Origin: Rhizobium jaguaris
GTDB lineage: Bacteria > Pseudomonadota > Alphaproteobacteria > Rhizobiales > Rhizobiaceae
Assembly (NCBI RefSeq): GCF_003627755.1
Contig: NZ_CP032694.1
Location: 301,501-365,500 of the forward strand
Length of the DNA: 64,000 nucleotides
Reading direction: 5' to 3'
In this document: one piece after another, positions 17,504 to 26,755 of the stretch
How positions within the stretch are numbered: position 1 is the stretch's first letter
How the letters are laid out: each line of letters opens with the position of its first letter
The notes under the pieces: model-generated
The model's database searches: none
Told to the model about the DNA's origin: nothing
What the model saw: the letters and a program-made list of their open reading frames with translations, nothing else
Made by a program: the position numbers and the translations under genes

Positions 17504-17896
17504 ATGTCGCATGATCTGTTCGAGGCCGCCCGCGGGGCGATGGCCTTTGCCCACGCCCCCTATTCGAAATTCCCCGTCGGCGCGGCCATCCGCGCGGAGG
17601 ATGGCAGGATCTATACCGGCGCCAATATCGAGAACCTGTCTTTCCCGCAGGGCTGGTGCGCCGAGCCAACAGCGATCAGCCACATGATCATGGCCGGCGC
17701 CAAAAAGATCGTCGAAATGGCAGTCATCGCTGAAAAGCTGCCGCTCTGTCCGCCCTGCGGCGGCTGCCGGCAGAAGATTGCAGAGTTCGCCAGCAAGGAA
17801 ACGCGCATCTATCTCTGCGACGAAACCGGGGTGAAGAAGACCATGACCATGGACGAGATGCTGCCCTTCAGCTTCGAAACCGAGATACTGGGATGA
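17504..17896 (+). CDS. cdd: Cytidine deaminase
   Basis: Zinc hydrolase converting cytidine and deoxycytidine to uridine and deoxyuridine. 130 residues, the size of the homotetrameric class. The zinc and catalytic motif is C52-A-E54 in WCAEPTAI, and the second zinc pair C85/C88 is in PPCGGCRQ. The substrate-loop NIENLSFPQG is intact. Its last 4 bp overlap the start of punA (ATGA), so translation is coupled. Confidence 0.96.
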   Translation: MSHDLFEAARGAMAFAHAPYSKFPVGAAIRAEDGRIYTGANIENLSFPQGWCAEPTAISHMIMAGAKKIVEMAVIAEKLPLCPPCGGCRQKIAEFASKETRIYLCDETGVKKTMTMDEMLPFSFETEILG

Positions 17897-18699
17897 CCGC
17901 CGCCGTCGACGTCCTGGCCGAAAAGCTCGGTGATCTCCAGCCGCGCTACGGCATCGTCCTGGGCTCAGGCCTTGGTTCGCTGGTCGATGAGGTCAGGGAT
18001 GCCGTGCGTATTCCCTATGCCGATCTCCCCGACTTCCCCGTCAGCGCCGTCTCGGGCCACGCCGGCACGCTGGTTGCCGGTTATCTCGGCGACGTGCCGG
18101 TCATCATGCTGTCTGGTCGCGTACACTATTATGAAAAGGGCGACGCCAACGCCATGCGGGCGCCGATCGAGGCCCTGAAGGGCCTTGGGGTCGAGACGCT
18201 GATCCTCACCAATTCCGCGGGATCGCTGCGCGAGGAAATGCCGCCTGGATCGGTGATGCAGATCACCGATCACATCAATTATTCGGGCATGAACCCGTTG
18301 ATCGGCGAGGAGAGCGACAAGCGTTTCGTCGGCATGACCAATGCCTATGATACCGACCTGATCATGCGCATGCGTAAGGCGGCGGAAACCGCAGAGATCA
18401 AGCTGTCGCATGGCGTCTATATGTGGTTCTCCGGCCCGAGTTTCGAAACCCCAGCGGAAATCCGCATGGCGCGCATCCTGGGCGCCGACGCCGTTGGCAT
18501 GTCGACGGTGCCGGAAGTTATTCTCGCGCGTCTTTTCGGGCTGAGGGTTGCAGCAGCCTCCGTCATTACTAATTATGGGGCTGGCATGACCGACGGCGAG
18601 CTCTCGCATGAAGAGACGAAGGACATGGCCCCGGTCGGCGGCGCTCGCCTTGCTGCCATCCTGAAAGAAATGATTGCGGACGAAGGAAACAAACAATGA
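17893..18699 (+). CDS. punA: Purine-nucleoside phosphorylase (trimeric type)
   Basis: Splits purine nucleosides with phosphate into base and (deoxy)ribose-1-phosphate. 268 residues, the size of the PNP/MTAP class II family. Phosphate and substrate motifs seen: GSGLGSLVDEV near 25-35, SGHAGTLVAGY, GRVHYYEKGD, and the C-terminal FSGPSFETPAEIRM with GADAVGMSTVPEV, which carry the conserved base-binding residues. Overlaps cdd by 4 bp and deoC by 4 bp. deoD-type hexameric PNP is excluded by these motifs. Confidence 0.95.
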   Translation: MTAAVDVLAEKLGDLQPRYGIVLGSGLGSLVDEVRDAVRIPYADLPDFPVSAVSGHAGTLVAGYLGDVPVIMLSGRVHYYEKGDANAMRAPIEALKGLGVETLILTNSAGSLREEMPPGSVMQITDHINYSGMNPLIGEESDKRFVGMTNAYDTDLIMRMRKAAETAEIKLSHGVYMWFSGPSFETPAEIRMARILGADAVGMSTVPEVILARLFGLRVAAASVITNYGAGMTDGELSHEETKDMAPVGGARLAAILKEMIADEGNKQ

Positions 18700-19469
18700 C
18701 GAGCCATTCCCTTAGAGAAACGGCGGCCGTTGCGCTCTCCCTTCTCGATCTCACCAATCTTAAGGATGATTGCACGCCGGCGCAGATCGAAACGCTGTGC
18801 GCTCGCGCCCAGTCTCCCTATGGCAACACGGCCGCCATCTGCATCTGGCCGCGTTTCGTTGCCCAGGCGCGCGGTATTCTCGGAACCGACCATGCGGTGA
18901 GGATCGCGACCGTGGTGAATTTCCCGGCCGGCGATATGGAAGTGGCTGATGTCGCCGCCGAGGCGCGTGAGGCGATCGCCGATGGTGCAGACGAGATCGA
19001 TCTCGTCATCCCCTATCATGCGCTGCTCGCCGGTAACGAGCGGGCCGTCACCGATATGGTCACTGCCGTCAGGGCCGAATGCACAGGCCCGGTGCTGCTG
19101 AAGACTATCCTTGAAACCGGTGAGCTCAAGGACGTGGCGCTGATCCAGCGCGCCTCCGAACTGGCGATCGAGGCTGGCTCCGATTTCATCAAGACCTCGA
19201 CCGGAAAGGTCGCCGTCAACGCAACGCTTGAAGCGGCCGACATCATGCTGCGGGCGATCCGCCACAGCGGTGGCAAGGTTGGTTTCAAGCCGGCCGGCGG
19301 TATCGGATCCGTCGCCGACGCAGCTCTCTATCTGAGTCTCGCCGAAACCATCATGGCGCCGGATTGGGCCATGCCATCAACCTTCCGTTTCGGCGCGTCA
19401 GGCCTGCTCGATGACATTCTCAACGTGCTTGGCGGTGGAAAGTCCACCGCGGCAGCCTCCGGATATTGA
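18696..19469 (+). CDS. deoC: Deoxyribose-phosphate aldolase
   Basis: Class I aldolase cleaving 2-deoxyribose-5-phosphate to glyceraldehyde-3-phosphate and acetaldehyde. 257 residues, TIM barrel. Key stretches: EIDLVIPYHALLAG with the conserved Asp, the Schiff-base Lys in DFIKTSTGK, and the second active-site Lys in VGFKPAGGI. Overlaps punA by 4 bp; deoA follows immediately. Receives deoxyribose-5-phosphate made by DeoB on the opposite strand. Confidence 0.96.
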   Translation: MTSHSLRETAAVALSLLDLTNLKDDCTPAQIETLCARAQSPYGNTAAICIWPRFVAQARGILGTDHAVRIATVVNFPAGDMEVADVAAEAREAIADGADEIDLVIPYHALLAGNERAVTDMVTAVRAECTGPVLLKTILETGELKDVALIQRASELAIEAGSDFIKTSTGKVAVNATLEAADIMLRAIRHSGGKVGFKPAGGIGSVADAALYLSLAETIMAPDWAMPSTFRFGASGLLDDILNVLGGGKSTAAASGY

Positions 19470-19472
19470 GTG

Positions 19473-20780
19473 ATGATCCCGCAGGAGATCATCCGGCGGA
19501 AGCGGGATGGCGGCGCGCTTCACGCCGCCGACATCGACGCCTTTATCGCGGCCCTTGCGCGGAATGAGCTGGCTGAGAGCCAGATCGGTGCCTTCGCCAT
19601 GGCCGTCTGGTACAGCGGCATGACGCGTGAGGAGACCGTGGCCTTGACATTGGCCATGGCCCGTTCCGGCGATATGCTCTCATGGTCGGGAATCGGCAGG
19701 CCGATCGCCGACAAGCATTCGACCGGCGGCATCGGCGACAACGTCTCGCTGATGCTGGCCCCGATCGCCGCTGCCTGCGGCCTTGCCGTGCCGATGATTT
19801 CCGGCCGTGGCCTTGGCCACACCGGCGGTACGCTGGACAAGCTGGAATCGATCCCCGGCTACGATATCACCCCGGATACGGCACGCTTCCGCAAGGTGGT
19901 GGAAGAAGTGGGCTGCGCTATCATTGGCCAGACCGGGACCTTGGCGCCGGCTGATGGGAAGCTCTATGCCGTGCGCGATGTCACGTCCACGGTCGATTCC
20001 GTACCGCTGATTACGGCTTCGATCCTGTCGAAGAAGCTGGCCGCCGGCCTTGAGACGCTGGTCCTCGACGTCAAGATCGGCAACGGTGCCTTCATGACCT
20101 CGCTGGAAGAAGCCGAAACGCTGGCCCGGTCGCTGGTCGAGGTGGCGAATGGCGCGGGCGTCAGGACCGCGGCCTTGATTACGGACATGAACCAGCCGTT
20201 GGCCGACGCAGCCGGCAATGTCGTCGAACTCCACAATTGCCTGGATTTTCTGAAGGGCAGCAAAGCCGGCACCCGGCTCGAAACGGTCGTGTTGGCCTTC
20301 GCAGCCGAGATGTTGACGCAGGCGGGGATCGTCAGCGCATTGGCCGAGGCTGAGGCGAAAGCGCGCGAAGCGCTCTCCTCCGGCAAGGCGGCGGAGCTGT
20401 TCGGCCGCATGGTTCACGCCCTCGGCGGCCCCGCCGATCTGCTGGATCAGCCGGACAGATATCTGACCGGCGCGCCGGTGCAGAAGCCGGTGCTTGCATC
20501 TTCCGATGGCTGGCTGGCAGCCTGCGATACGCGCGCCATCGGGATGAGCGTCATCGATCTCGGCGGCGGTCGCCGTCATCCGCAGGACAAGATCGACCAT
20601 CGCGTCGGCTTCAGTGATATCTTGCCGCTCGGAACAAAGGTTAGCAAAGGCGACCGTATCGCGACCGTTCATGCGGCCGACGAGGCAAGCGCTGAAAGGG
20701 CCGCAGCCGATCTGGCCGCAAATTATGGAATTAGTGACACCGAACCCGTTCTGCCGCCCGTGATCGTCTCTCGGATTTGA
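19473..20780 (+). CDS. deoA: Thymidine phosphorylase
   Basis: Phosphorolysis of thymidine and deoxyuridine to base and deoxyribose-1-phosphate. 435 residues from ATG 19473; a GTG three bases upstream (19470) directly after the deoC stop is an alternative. The phosphate-binding loop KHSTGGIGDNVSLM and the substrate stretch GHTGGTLDKLESIPGY are intact, and the C-terminal alpha/beta domain is full length. Last gene of the plus-strand operon, convergent with the protease gene 7 bp away. Confidence 0.95.
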   Translation: MIPQEIIRRKRDGGALHAADIDAFIAALARNELAESQIGAFAMAVWYSGMTREETVALTLAMARSGDMLSWSGIGRPIADKHSTGGIGDNVSLMLAPIAAACGLAVPMISGRGLGHTGGTLDKLESIPGYDITPDTARFRKVVEEVGCAIIGQTGTLAPADGKLYAVRDVTSTVDSVPLITASILSKKLAAGLETLVLDVKIGNGAFMTSLEEAETLARSLVEVANGAGVRTAALITDMNQPLADAAGNVVELHNCLDFLKGSKAGTRLETVVLAFAAEMLTQAGIVSALAEAEAKAREALSSGKAAELFGRMVHALGGPADLLDQPDRYLTGAPVQKPVLASSDGWLAACDTRAIGMSVIDLGGGRRHPQDKIDHRVGFSDILPLGTKVSKGDRIATVHAADEASAERAAADLAANYGISDTEPVLPPVIVSRI

Positions 20781-20787
20781 CGGGCAA

Positions 20788-21315
20788 TTATTGCGTCAGA
20801 CGCAATGAGCCGTTTTCGGCAGCATAGGAATTGAGCTTTTTCAGAAAGCTCATGCCGATCAGTGTGGTGCTCAAGGCATCGTCTTTCGCAACCACGGCGT
20901 CGATATCGCGGACCTTGATCGTGCCGATCTCGAGACGGTCGAGTTTGACGAGAGCGACCTTCGACGGGCCATTGGCCGTCTGCGTCGTGTAGCGATAATC
21001 GAGATCGTTGCCGCTGATGCCGAGGCGGCGCGCCGTGCTTTCGTTGATTGCCACATAGGTCGCACCGGTATCGACCATTCCATGCACCGGCCGGCCGTTG
21101 ATCTTGAAATCGCCCTCGTAGTGGCCGCCCGCGCCGGCCGGCAACAAGGCGCTTCCATAGGCAGCCGCTGGCGCTGCAATCGGCTGTTGCGGTGACGTGA
21201 CCTTGACGACGGCTGTCGAGTTTTCGCTGGTTGCAGTTTGCGTACCGAGCAAGGCGGGAACCTGTGTGGCCGCCGCGGCGATGAGGCCGGCAAAAACAAG
21301 AACGCGAACGAGCAT
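20788..21315 (-). CDS. Membrane-anchored retropepsin-like aspartic protease
   Basis: 175 residues. An N-terminal hydrophobic segment (about 1-20) acts as signal anchor, a Ser/Thr/Ala/Pro-rich linker follows, and a single retropepsin domain runs from about residue 65. The catalytic motif is GMVDTGATYVAI; the flap-like region and the closing LIGMSFL are typical of the TIGR02281-type clan AA proteases of Proteobacteria, which are thought to work as homodimers in the periplasm. ATG 21315 preceded by AAGGATC. It sits between two nucleoside salvage arms with no obvious functional link; substrates unknown. Confidence 0.88.
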   Translation of the reverse strand: MLVRVLVFAGLIAAAATQVPALLGTQTATSENSTAVVKVTSPQQPIAAPAAAYGSALLPAGAGGHYEGDFKINGRPVHGMVDTGATYVAINESTARRLGISGNDLDYRYTTQTANGPSKVALVKLDRLEIGTIKVRDIDAVVAKDDALSTTLIGMSFLKKLNSYAAENGSLRLTQ

Positions 21316-21409
21316 CGGCGAGATCCTTCCTATGGGCTTCGCAATGCCGAGCCCAATTGATCCCTGATGTTTAAAGCAGCTTCGCTGACAGGCCGCTAAA
21401 CAGATCAAT

Positions 21410-21446
21410 AAAAAGCCCGGCAGTTGGGCGCTGCCAGGCAAAAAAA
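21410..21446 (-). terminator. Intrinsic terminator after upp (possibly bidirectional)
   Basis: GCCCGGCAG (21415-21423) and CTGCCAGGC (21431-21439) form a 9-bp stem with one mismatch and a 7-base loop. On the minus strand it is followed by a T-run (complement of AAAAA at 21409-21414), 30-50 bp after the upp stop. An A-run on the other flank means a transcript on the plus strand would also see a U-run. Confidence 0.8.
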
Positions 21447-21465
21447 GTAAGTATGGTGGCCGGAT

Positions 21466-22095
21466 TTACTTCGTGCCGTACATGCGGTCGCCGGCATCGC
21501 CGAGGCCCGGGACGATATAGCCCTTTTCATTCAAATGGCTGTCAATCGCTGCCGTGAAGACCGGCACGTCGGGATGGGCGTGGCGGAAATTGGCAAGGCC
21601 TTCCGGGGCGGCGAGCAGGCAGAGGAAGCGGATATTGTGGGCGCCGCGTTCTTTCAGCTTGTCGATCGCGGCAATCGAGGAATTGCCGGTGGCGAGCATC
21701 GGGTCGACGACAATGATCAGGCGCTCGGAAATATCCTCCGGCGCTTTGAAGTAATATTCGACCGGCTGCAGCGTCTCGTGATCGCGATAGACGCCGATAT
21801 GCGAAACGCGGGCCGAGGGCACGAGGTCGAGCATGCCTTCCAGCAGACCGTTGCCGGCGCGCAGGATCGAGGCGAAGACCAGTTTCTTGCCCTCGAGGAT
21901 CGGCGCGTCCATCGGCTGCAGCGGCGTCTCGATGGTCTCGATCGTCAGTTCAAGGTCGCGCGTCACCTCGTAGCAGAGCAGCGTCGAAATCTCGCGCAGA
22001 AGCCGGCGAAAGCTTCCTGTCGACGTCTCTTTCTTGCGCATGATTGTGAGCTTGTGTTGCACAAGCGGGTGATCGATGACAGTGACGCCGTCCAT
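21466..22095 (-). CDS. upp: Uracil phosphoribosyltransferase
   Basis: Converts uracil and PRPP to UMP. 209 residues, standard size. The PRPP loop [12 protein letters not shown] lies at about residues 129-140, and the uracil-binding C-terminus [13 protein letters not shown] is complete. ATG 22095 with GGAAGG upstream. 121 bp downstream of add on the same strand; terminated by the hairpin at 21410-21446. Recovers the uracil released by the phosphorylases. Confidence 0.97.
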   Translation of the reverse strand: MDGVTVIDHPLVQHKLTIMRKKETSTGSFRRLLREISTLLCYEVTRDLELTIETIETPLQPMDAPILEGKKLVFASILRAGNGLLEGMLDLVPSARVSHIGVYRDHETLQPVEYYFKAPEDISERLIIVVDPMLATGNSSIAAIDKLKERGAHNIRFLCLLAAPEGLANFRHAHPDVPVFTAAIDSHLNEKGYIVPGLGDAGDRMYGTK

Positions 22096-22216
22096 GGTTT
22101 CAGCCTTCCAGTAATTCCGCGATATGAGATGTTTCTTTCACGGAAATCGTCTCTGGTGCAAGAAAATAGGCCGCTTTGCGCGATCTCATCCCCAATCTGC
22201 GGTCTCAGGCTTGCTT

Positions 22217-23185
22217 TTACAGCCTCGCCAACAGCGTCGCACGTGTTGCGTCGTCCACGAACGCCGCCTCAATCGCCGTGCGGGTCATGGCGTCGATCTC
22301 ATCGTCGCTGAAGCCGAAGGCGGTGGAGGCAAGATCGTATTCGCGCTTCAGAGAGGTGTGGAAGAAGGGCGGATCGTCGGAATTGATGGTGACGCGCACG
22401 CCGGCATCGCGAAGCTGGCGCAGCGGATGCGCGGCGAAATCCGGGAAGACATTCAGCGCGACATTCGAGCCGGGGCAGACTTCCAGCACCGTGCCGAGAT
22501 CGGCGAGGCGTTTGACAAGGTCGATGTCTTCGATGGCGCGGACACCATGGCCGATGCGCGACGGACGCACCAGCGCAACCGCATCTGCGACGCTGAACGC
22601 GCCGCAGACTTCGCCGGCATGGATCGTGAGGCCGAGATCGGCATCGCGGGCAATGTCGAAAGCACGCGCGTAATCGGCGACGCGGCCCATGCGCTCCTCG
22701 CCCGCCATATTGAAGCCCGTGATCAGTGGATTATCGCTTTTGGCCGCATATTCGGCGGCCTTGATGACGCGCTCCGGTCCAAAATGACGTTCGCCGGTGA
22801 CGAGCAGCCGGGCGACGATGCCGCTCTTTTCCTGCGCTGCGCGAATGCCTGCCGAAATACCGGCCATATAGGCGTCGGCGCCGAGGCCGATGCGGTCGCC
22901 ATGGTCGGGCGAGACGATCAGCTCGCTATAGATCGTGCCGACGCCGGCAAGCTCTTCGAGATAGGTTTCGGTCAGCAGCGCGTAGTCTTCTTCGGTGCGA
23001 TAGACCTCGGAAACCTTGTCGTAACAGACAAGAAATTCGGCGAAATCCTTCCAGAGATAGATGCCGTCACGCATGAAGGCGCTGGTGTCGACGTTGTATT
23101 TCCGCGCCTGAGCGAGCGTCAGCGCCGGAGGAGCGGCACCCTCGAGATGACAGTGCAGCTCGACCTTCTTCAAATGCGATGTCAA
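22217..23185 (-). CDS. add: Adenosine deaminase
   Basis: Zinc-dependent deamination of adenosine and deoxyadenosine to inosine and deoxyinosine. 322 residues. Metal ligands and catalytic residues: HCH in ELHCHLEGA near residue 11-13, HAGE near 190, the catalytic region RIGHGV, and the Asp pair in NSDDPPFF. Start is TTG 23185, which overlaps the deoB stop (TTGA) and has GGAAGGAG upstream, so add is translationally coupled to deoB. Could also deaminate adenine in some relatives, but the size and motifs fit the nucleoside enzyme best. Confidence 0.93.
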   Translation of the reverse strand: MTSHLKKVELHCHLEGAAPPALTLAQARKYNVDTSAFMRDGIYLWKDFAEFLVCYDKVSEVYRTEEDYALLTETYLEELAGVGTIYSELIVSPDHGDRIGLGADAYMAGISAGIRAAQEKSGIVARLLVTGERHFGPERVIKAAEYAAKSDNPLITGFNMAGEERMGRVADYARAFDIARDADLGLTIHAGEVCGAFSVADAVALVRPSRIGHGVRAIEDIDLVKRLADLGTVLEVCPGSNVALNVFPDFAAHPLRQLRDAGVRVTINSDDPPFFHTSLKREYDLASTAFGFSDDEIDAMTRTAIEAAFVDDATRATLLARL

Positions 23186-24402
23186 AGAAAACTCCTTCCA
23201 TGCGGCCCCGCCGCAATTCCCAAATGGCGAGCAACGGTTTCGCCGATATCGGCATAGGTCTGTCGGATACCGATCGAGCGCGAGCGGACGCCAGGCCCAT
23301 AGGCGATGACAGGCACACGCTCGCGCGTATGGTCGGTACCGCGCCAGGTCGGGTCGCAGCCGTGATCGGCGGTCAGGATGACGAGGTCGCCGGGTTTCAG
23401 CTTCTGGTGCACGTCCGGCAGCCGCGCGTCAAAGGCTTCAAGCGCCGCCGCATAGCCGGCCACGTCGCGCCGATGGCCATAGACCATGTCGAAATCGACA
23501 AAATTCGTAAAGACGAGATCGCCGTCGGCTGCCTCATCCATCGTCCTCAGCGTCGCATCCATCAGCTTCATGTTGCCATTGGCCTTGATGACCCTGGAGA
23601 TGCCCTGATGGGCAAAGATATCACCGATCTTGCCGACCGCATGTACGGTGCGTTCGGCCTTGACCAGGCGGTCGAGCAGGGTCGGCTCGGGCGGCAACAC
23701 GGAGAAGTCGCGGCGGTTGCCGGTGCGCTCGAATGTCGCCTGTGTCTCCCCGATGAAGGGGCGGGCGATGACCCGGCCGATATTGTAGGGATCGAGCAGA
23801 GTGCGGACGATCTGGCAGAGAGCAATCAGCCGTTCGAGGCCGAAATAGTGCTCATGTGCAGCAATCTGGAACACGGAGTCGGACGAGGTGTAGCAGATCG
23901 GCTTGCCGCCGCTGATATGCTCCTCCCCATATTTGGCAATGATCTCGGTGCCGGATGCATGGCAATTGCCGAGAATGCCGGGGAGATCGGCTGCTCTGCA
24001 GATGGCCTCCACCAGGTCCGGCGGAAATGCGTCGCCCTCGGCGGAAAAGTAACCCCAGTCGAACATTACTGGCGTGCCGGCTATTTCCCAGTGGCCCGAC
24101 GGTGTGTCCTTGCCGCGCGACACTTCATTGGCGCAGCCATAGAGGCCATAGAGCTTTTCCGGCTTTGGCATGCCGGCCGGATAGCTGCCTGTCGCCGCCT
24201 TGGCGATCTCCAGCAGCCCGAGACCCGACATGTTCGGCAGCGTCAAGGGACCGGAACGAAGGCCCGCGCGATCGGCAGCGCCCGCCGCGCAGAACTCGGC
24301 GATATGGCCGAACGTATCGGCGCCCCCATCGCCATAGGTCGCCGCATCAGGACCGCCGCCAACACCGAAGGAATCAAGAACGAAGAGAAAGGCGCGCGCC
24401 AT
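23182..24402 (-). CDS. deoB: Phosphopentomutase
   Basis: Interconverts (deoxy)ribose-1-phosphate and -5-phosphate, linking the phosphorylases to DeoC. 406 residues, alkaline-phosphatase superfamily. Metal site residues appear in VLDSFGVGG (Asp near residue 9), the phosphorylated Thr in [11 protein letters not shown], and the second metal cluster [18 protein letters not shown] near 340-357. Starts the minus-strand salvage unit deoB-add-upp; the minor-pilin gene end lies 136 bp upstream. Confidence 0.96.
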   Translation of the reverse strand: MARAFLFVLDSFGVGGGPDAATYGDGGADTFGHIAEFCAAGAADRAGLRSGPLTLPNMSGLGLLEIAKAATGSYPAGMPKPEKLYGLYGCANEVSRGKDTPSGHWEIAGTPVMFDWGYFSAEGDAFPPDLVEAICRAADLPGILGNCHASGTEIIAKYGEEHISGGKPICYTSSDSVFQIAAHEHYFGLERLIALCQIVRTLLDPYNIGRVIARPFIGETQATFERTGNRRDFSVLPPEPTLLDRLVKAERTVHAVGKIGDIFAHQGISRVIKANGNMKLMDATLRTMDEAADGDLVFTNFVDFDMVYGHRRDVAGYAAALEAFDARLPDVHQKLKPGDLVILTADHGCDPTWRGTDHTRERVPVIAYGPGVRSRSIGIRQTYADIGETVARHLGIAAGPHGRSFL

Positions 24403-24538
24403 GGTTCACCCGATAGGATTGCTCAACGCGCGACATCTGATGTCAGGCGCATTGGACGTCACCCATATAACGGAGACGTCAACTTGGCAATTTTCCTGTT
24501 CAAATGGGGAATATCGCACAGATTTGCAGTAATTGCGC

Positions 24539-25117
24539 TCAACAATCGGCGCAGGAGATCGAAGTATTGGTGCGCGGGCGATAAAAATACTCGCGGCTGA
24601 TGGTGATCTGGCTGCTGCCGGCGGGCAGGAAGTCCGAGCCGAAACTGATGAGCTGATATGGAATGGCGAGCTCGGTCCGCACCAGAAATGTGCTTGGCTG
24701 AGCGATATTGCTGGGAACGGTGACGGTGCTGCCGGTCGAATAGGGTTTGCTGCCATCCTGTGCCCAGGACCATGCAACGGTGGCGTTGCTGCTGGCATCC
24801 AGCTGAATACCGCTGATCTTAAGCGTCAGGCCAGTCGTGTCGTAAGGCGCGAAAATAGCGCTCGCAACCGAAGGCATAGTGGCAAGCAGCGTTTTGCTGA
24901 CGCTGGATTGCTGCGTCAGGATGTCGGCAATGGATCCGGCCGACCGGCTCGCCCGCTTTTCGACACTGAGCCCTATGGTGAGTTCGAAGGCGCCGAGATA
25001 GAGCATCAACAGCACCGGAAAGAGAATGGCGAATTCGATCGCGCCGATGCCCCGCTCGTCGCGGGCAACGCGCCGAAGAGGGACGCAAAGCCTGGCCGCC
25101 AGCTCCTTTCGACCCAT
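24539..25117 (-). CDS. TadE-like minor pilin / pilus assembly protein
   Basis: 192 residues. A cytoplasmic basic N-terminus is followed by the TadE-type hydrophobic helix beginning GIGAIEFAILFPVLLMLYLG, with the conserved Glu of the pseudopilin cleavage region; a Ser/Thr-rich extracytoplasmic domain with a C-terminal Cys pair (CADC) follows. Start assigned to ATG 25117, six bases after AGGAGG; upstream GTG/ATG codons overlap that site. Overlaps the spacing of the preceding TadG-like gene by only 11 bp, so both are one unit. Divergent from the main Tad operon. Confidence 0.85.
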   Translation of the reverse strand: MGRKELAARLCVPLRRVARDERGIGAIEFAILFPVLLMLYLGAFELTIGLSVEKRASRSAGSIADILTQQSSVSKTLLATMPSVASAIFAPYDTTGLTLKISGIQLDASSNATVAWSWAQDGSKPYSTGSTVTVPSNIAQPSTFLVRTELAIPYQLISFGSDFLPAGSSQITISREYFYRPRTNTSISCADC

Positions 25118-25128
25118 CGCCATCCTCC

Positions 25129-25770
25129 TCACGGATAATTCTCGTTTTGGAAGGCGGCCGTCGCCACGATGAGATAGGTCGTCGGCATGGAACCGTCAGA
25201 CGGGCGTATAGTGGTGAGGTAAGGCCGCAGCAGATCGGTTATCACCTGCCAGCGGTAATAGGCGCGCACCATGTTGTTCGACTGGGCGCCGCCGGGTGCG
25301 AATTTGAAGCCCGTTGTGTTGAGGTCGGAATAGGGATCGGACGACACGCGTGGGATGGTGGTCGGCATGGCCGCAAAGGTGGCGTAGCTTTCGACGTCGA
25401 GATAGAGATTGGTCGCCGTAGCTGTAACAAGTTCGGTTGCCGAGCAGGCTATGATCACCGAGATTTCGTTGCAGAAGGCCTGACGGAACTTATCCTGTGT
25501 CACGTCAGTCGTCGCATTGTGATTGTAAGTAATCTGCCCGGTTCTGATCTGACGGGACAGCGTGTCGACGGCATTGGAAACGACCTGTTCTGCGATGAAG
25601 GCGACGAAGGTTTCCAGGATTGCGAAGATGATCAGGAAATAGGGGATCGCCAGAAGGGCGAATTCGATGGCAGCCGTACCGTCGCGAGAGCGCACGAATT
25701 CACGCAGGCGTCCTCCCGCACGTCGCCGCGCAAGGGTCTTGTCCCCAAGAATATCGTCGTCTGGCGTCAT
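25129..25770 (-). CDS. TadE/TadG-like minor pilin
   Basis: 213 residues. Basic N-terminal 35 residues, then a TadE-type segment GTAAIEFALLAIPYFLIIFA with the conserved Glu, then an extracytoplasmic domain of about 150 residues. Two Cys (near 112 and 119) may form a disulphide. Paired with the next TadE-like gene 11 bp downstream. These pseudopilins are processed by a prepilin peptidase and help assemble Flp pili. TadE versus TadF naming cannot be settled from sequence alone. Confidence 0.85.
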   Translation of the reverse strand: MTPDDDILGDKTLARRRAGGRLREFVRSRDGTAAIEFALLAIPYFLIIFAILETFVAFIAEQVVSNAVDTLSRQIRTGQITYNHNATTDVTQDKFRQAFCNEISVIIACSATELVTATATNLYLDVESYATFAAMPTTIPRVSSDPYSDLNTTGFKFAPGGAQSNNMVRAYYRWQVITDLLRPYLTTIRPSDGSMPTTYLIVATAAFQNENYP

Positions 25771-25930
25771 ACCGGAATCCGCGGCGATCTAAATGGGGAT
25801 AAGACTAGAGCTGCTTTCTTGATAATCCGTTTCTCATCTCTCTTCATATTGAGGGATGCTTGGATTTATTTAAGAAAGACTGATCTTATGTAGTATTTCT
25901 GAATATAAAGAAGAAAGGAACACGCCGCCG

Positions 25931-26350
25931 TCACGGGGTTGCGGATGCGGCGGCGGTATTGTTCTGTTGGGCATGCTGTTCGCAATTGGGTGTGCAGGAC
26001 AGCACCGAGCGGCTTGTCTGACGGTAGACCCGAACCGTATTGCCTTCGTCGATCGATACGAGGACACGCTCGTCGACGATCGCGTTGCCGTCGGAATCGA
26101 GCAGCACAATGTTCGTCGTGCCGAAGCTGCGGCCGGTAAGCACGATGGTTCTGGGATCGGCGACCGTCGCGTCGGCAACCTGTGAGTTGCCAACGATGAC
26201 TTTACTGACTGGACGATCAAGCTTCAGCACGCGCGCATGATCCATATAGACGCGCAGCATGCCGTCGTCAGCCGCGTGGGAAAGCTGCGGCATCAGGCCC
26301 ACTATCGCAGCGACGCAGGCAAAGAATGCGGTTCTGCCGCGGGTTGGCAT
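25931..26350 (-). CDS. Stand-alone CpaC N-terminal-domain protein (pilus assembly)
   Basis: 139 residues. Signal peptide 1-26 (cleavage SHA-AD). The mature region matches the domain found at the N-terminus of Tad secretins: VSKVIVGNSQVADATVADP then TIVLTGRSFGTTNIVLLD. It lacks any secretin ring domain; the C-terminal 30 residues are Gln/Asn/Ala-rich with two Cys. ATG 26350 preceded by GAGGCC. Head of the divergent pilus unit; the same domain occurs in CpaC (about residues 35-120), so the two proteins may interact with the same periplasmic partner. Confidence 0.85.
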   Translation of the reverse strand: MPTRGRTAFFACVAAIVGLMPQLSHAADDGMLRVYMDHARVLKLDRPVSKVIVGNSQVADATVADPRTIVLTGRSFGTTNIVLLDSDGNAIVDERVLVSIDEGNTVRVYRQTSRSVLSCTPNCEQHAQQNNTAAASATP

Positions 26351-26755
26351 GGTCTGGCCTCGTGAAGCTGGTGGCGGAAACGATTGCCAAATACAATGAG
26401 AAAGAATGGTGAATGAACAATTAAGAGAAGGCTACTCGTCCAATTGTGATGCATGTTAGCCGCCCTGATCGTCCATATTGGGATTTCCATTCGGGGTATG
26501 CAATATTCCGAGACATTTCATGCATCACCCTAATATATTAAGTCCTAATCATTGCCCGGAAACTGAAGATTTTCTTTAAAATTGCTCGGAAAGACATGAA
26601 TTGACGTTAACTAGTCTATTTGCGTTTTAGAATTTCCGATCTGTTAACCCACTTCCTTAAAGCGATGGAAACGGCCAGCCGCTACCGTTCAACTCATCCG
26701 ATCAACGGCAAACAGTTGGCGGACGTGCTGTCAACAAAGTGAGTGGAGTTAACCT
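26351..26755. other. 405-bp A/T-rich divergent promoter region of the pilus locus
   Basis: No gene. It separates the divergent minor-pilin unit from the Flp pilin genes and is clearly richer in A/T than the surroundings, as expected for a strong regulated promoter region. Repeated boxes ATTGCCCGGAAA and ATTGCTCGGAAA are at 26551-26562 and 26581-26592. TTGACG (26601-26606) is a possible -35 element. The pilin leader before ATG 26756 would be about 100 bases. Confidence 0.6.
26551..26592. repeat. Direct repeat boxes upstream of the pilin genes
   Basis: ATTGCCCGGAAA at 26551 and ATTGCTCGGAAA at 26581 differ at one base of twelve and are exactly 30 bp apart, close to three helical turns, so a regulator dimer could bind both on one DNA face. 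They lie just upstream of a possible -35 sequence. Function inferred only from position. Confidence 0.5.
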
